A program made the translations under genes and the position numbers. 64,000 bases of DNA from Mesorhizobium shangrilense (GTDB lineage Bacteria > Pseudomonadota > Alphaproteobacteria > Rhizobiales > Rhizobiaceae): the NCBI RefSeq assembly GCF_040537815.1, contig NZ_JBEWSZ010000001.1:1-64000 (forward strand), in the 5' to 3' direction. Shown piece by piece: positions 62,664-64,000 of the stretch; within the stretch, counting starts at the first letter, position 1; the number at the start of each line of letters is the position of its first letter. A model generated the notes under the pieces. The model saw nothing but the letters and a program-made list of their open reading frames with translations, was not told where the DNA came from and ran no database searches.

Positions 62664-63866
62664 TCACCCCATCAGACTTAGAACCAAACTGTCGAGCCCC
62701 CGCATGGAGGAATTGTCCATCCATCGGGAATCGATCTGCTCAACGGTTTTCCAGCGGTCCAACATTGCGTTCAGAACCATGGCTCCTTCCATTTCAGCCA
62801 GCGCCCTGCCGATGCAGACATGCGCGCCCCGGCCGAAAGCGAGGTTCTGCTTGCCGGTGCGGGCGATGTCGAAACGCGAGGGAGCGGGGAACTGCGACGG
62901 ATCACGGTTGGCTGCGCCGACCAGCAATACCAACAGGCGGTCTTTTTCGATCTCCTGGCCGTCGAGCACGACCGGTTCGAGCGGCCAGCGGCAGATTTTT
63001 TGCACCGGGCTTTCCAGCCGAAGCGTTTCGGCAACGGCATTGGCGGCAAGCCGCCGATTGGCCCGCATGGAAGACCATTGGTCCGGCTGGCGAGACAGAT
63101 GAAACAGCATGTTGCCGATGAGATGCACCGTGGTCTCATGGCCGGCAAAAGCCAGGAAGGCGATGTTGCGCCCGGCAGCCACCAGTCCCAGGGCGTCGGC
63201 AAGGCTCGGAAGCCCGGTCAGCAACGGCGGCATGGGGCCGGCTGTGAGCAGATGGCTGACATGCGCGACGAAATAGTCGGACATCTCGTCGGCGGGGTTT
63301 GCGCTGGCCAGGAAGGCGTCGTCGAAGCCGGTGTCAAGCATGGTTCGGATCGCGCCCGACCATTGCCGGATCATCGGCATATCTCGCGCCGGTACGCCAA
63401 GCAGCCGGCAGATGATGCGCTCGGGCACCGCGCGCGTGAAGGCGGCCACGACATCGACGGTTCCGGACAAGGCATCGCCGATGAATTCTTTCACCGCGTC
63501 ATCGATCACCGGACGCAATGCCGCCATGCCGTTGCTGACAAAGGGTTGCTGCAGGGCCTTGCGCAGGGCGGCGTGGGCGCTGCCTTCCTGATAGATGAGC
63601 CAGTCGCGCATCGCCGAATGCGGCTCCGCTGTCTCACTGCCGGGTGGCACATGCGAGAGCTTGCGGTTGACGAGACTGTTGGAAACCAGGTCGTATCGGG
63701 TGACGTAGACGTCGCCCCAAGGCGCCTGCCAGACGGGGGCTTCTCGCCGCATTTCGTCATGGATCGCATAGGTATCGGCGGCACCCTTGAAGGCGCCGGC
63801 ACGAACACCTTGCCAGGGATGTTCCGCGGTCCCAAACGCAACGGCAGAAGAAAGCTCGCTGTGCAT
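62664..63866 (-). CDS. Cytochrome P450
   Basis: A 400-residue soluble bacterial P450. The oxygen-activating helix I is LAFAGHETTVHLIGNM, the ExxR motif is AETLRLES, and the heme-ligand loop FGRGAHVCIGRAL supplies the axial Cys. It would hydroxylate a small organic substrate with electrons from a ferredoxin system not seen here. It converges with the acyltransferase-like gene, ending 31 bp from it. The full length is present. Confidence 0.93.
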   Translation of the reverse strand: MHSELSSAVAFGTAEHPWQGVRAGAFKGAADTYAIHDEMRREAPVWQAPWGDVYVTRYDLVSNSLVNRKLSHVPPGSETAEPHSAMRDWLIYQEGSAHAALRKALQQPFVSNGMAALRPVIDDAVKEFIGDALSGTVDVVAAFTRAVPERIICRLLGVPARDMPMIRQWSGAIRTMLDTGFDDAFLASANPADEMSDYFVAHVSHLLTAGPMPPLLTGLPSLADALGLVAAGRNIAFLAFAGHETTVHLIGNMLFHLSRQPDQWSSMRANRRLAANAVAETLRLESPVQKICRWPLEPVVLDGQEIEKDRLLVLLVGAANRDPSQFPAPSRFDIARTGKQNLAFGRGAHVCIGRALAEMEGAMVLNAMLDRWKTVEQIDSRWMDNSSMRGLDSLVLSLMG

Positions 63867-63931
63867 CGTCTTTCGAAAAGTCCCATCTCGTCGGGCATGC
63901 GCCGTGCCCGCCCGGATACCAGCTTCAGACC

Positions 63932-64000
63932 ATGACCGTCGACCTGGGGCCGATCTACTATTTCTGCACGCGCCAACACGCTTACACGATCGGCGTGCTG
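63932..64000 (+). CDS. Start of an unidentified gene, runs off the window
   Basis: An open frame from ATG 63932 (MTVDLGPIYYFCTRQHAYTI) has no stop before the window ends. It starts 65 bp after the P450 start on the opposite strand, where a divergent gene is expected. Too short to assign a family. Confidence 0.4.
   Translation, partial: MTVDLGPIYYFCTRQHAYTIGVL

Overview
The window reads as chromosomal DNA of an alphaproteobacterium of the Rhizobiales, most likely Mesorhizobium or a close relative. This rests on the high G+C content, the dense ABC-transporter/regulator cassettes typical of soil rhizobia, a CIRCE-controlled groESL operon, a dmeRF-type nickel/cobalt efflux pair, rhizobial small conserved proteins, and dispersed palindromic repeats of a kind common in this group. 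The genus is inferred from gene style, not from a marker gene. No rRNA, tRNA, CRISPR array or complete insertion sequence was seen.

Layout. 1-3.4 kb: lipoprotein metallopeptidase and a divergent LysR/SDR pair. 3.7-8.4 kb: GntR regulator diverging from an amino-acid-type ABC transporter and a DadA-like oxidase. 8.5-16.8 kb: a polyamine-type module (iron alcohol dehydrogenase, four Pot-like ABC genes, a glutamine-synthetase-like ligase) diverging from a LuxR-type regulator and a ChaC-like gamma-glutamylcyclotransferase. 16.8-21.2 kb: SseB-like protein, diguanylate cyclase and several small conserved genes. 21.3-23.5 kb: groES-groEL behind a CIRCE operator. 23.6-29.3 kb: a scrambled accessory zone with a methyltransferase and its truncated duplicate, possible phage-gene fragments, and two coupled glycosyltransferase genes, one fused to a methyltransferase and the other frameshifted. 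29.5-36 kb: dmeR-dmeF, an agmatinase-like hydrolase, a methyltransferase with a frameshifted end, LysR/TauE-type exporter and a ParD antitoxin remnant. 35-39.4 kb: RND efflux pair. 39.4-43.5 kb: a nucleoside-related cluster (deaminase, sodium:solute symporter, S-adenosylhomocysteinase-like enzyme, IclR regulator). 43.6-48.6 kb: arsenic resistance cluster. 48.6-53.4 kb: amino-acid ABC transporter, saccharopine-dehydrogenase-like enzyme and Lrp regulator. 53.5-60.6 kb: SDR/AraC pair, truncated mntP, phosphatase, sigma factor with SnoaL-like tail, two tandem secreted paralogues and an rRNA pseudouridine synthase. 60.9-64 kb: sulfotransferase, acyltransferase-like protein, cytochrome P450 and the start of an unidentified gene.

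Most of the window is a set of self-contained 'import, convert, regulate' cassettes. The best candidate for something not already described is the 39.4-43.5 kb cluster. There a short S-adenosylhomocysteinase-like protein without the usual C-terminal tail, a cytidine-deaminase-fold protein with a His-Ala-Glu zinc motif, and a sodium symporter flank a near-perfect palindrome next to their own IclR regulator. This suggests uptake and breakdown of an unusual nucleoside or nucleoside thioether; the substrate is inference. Two genes each carry an apparent single-base loss, so sequencing error has to be kept in mind.
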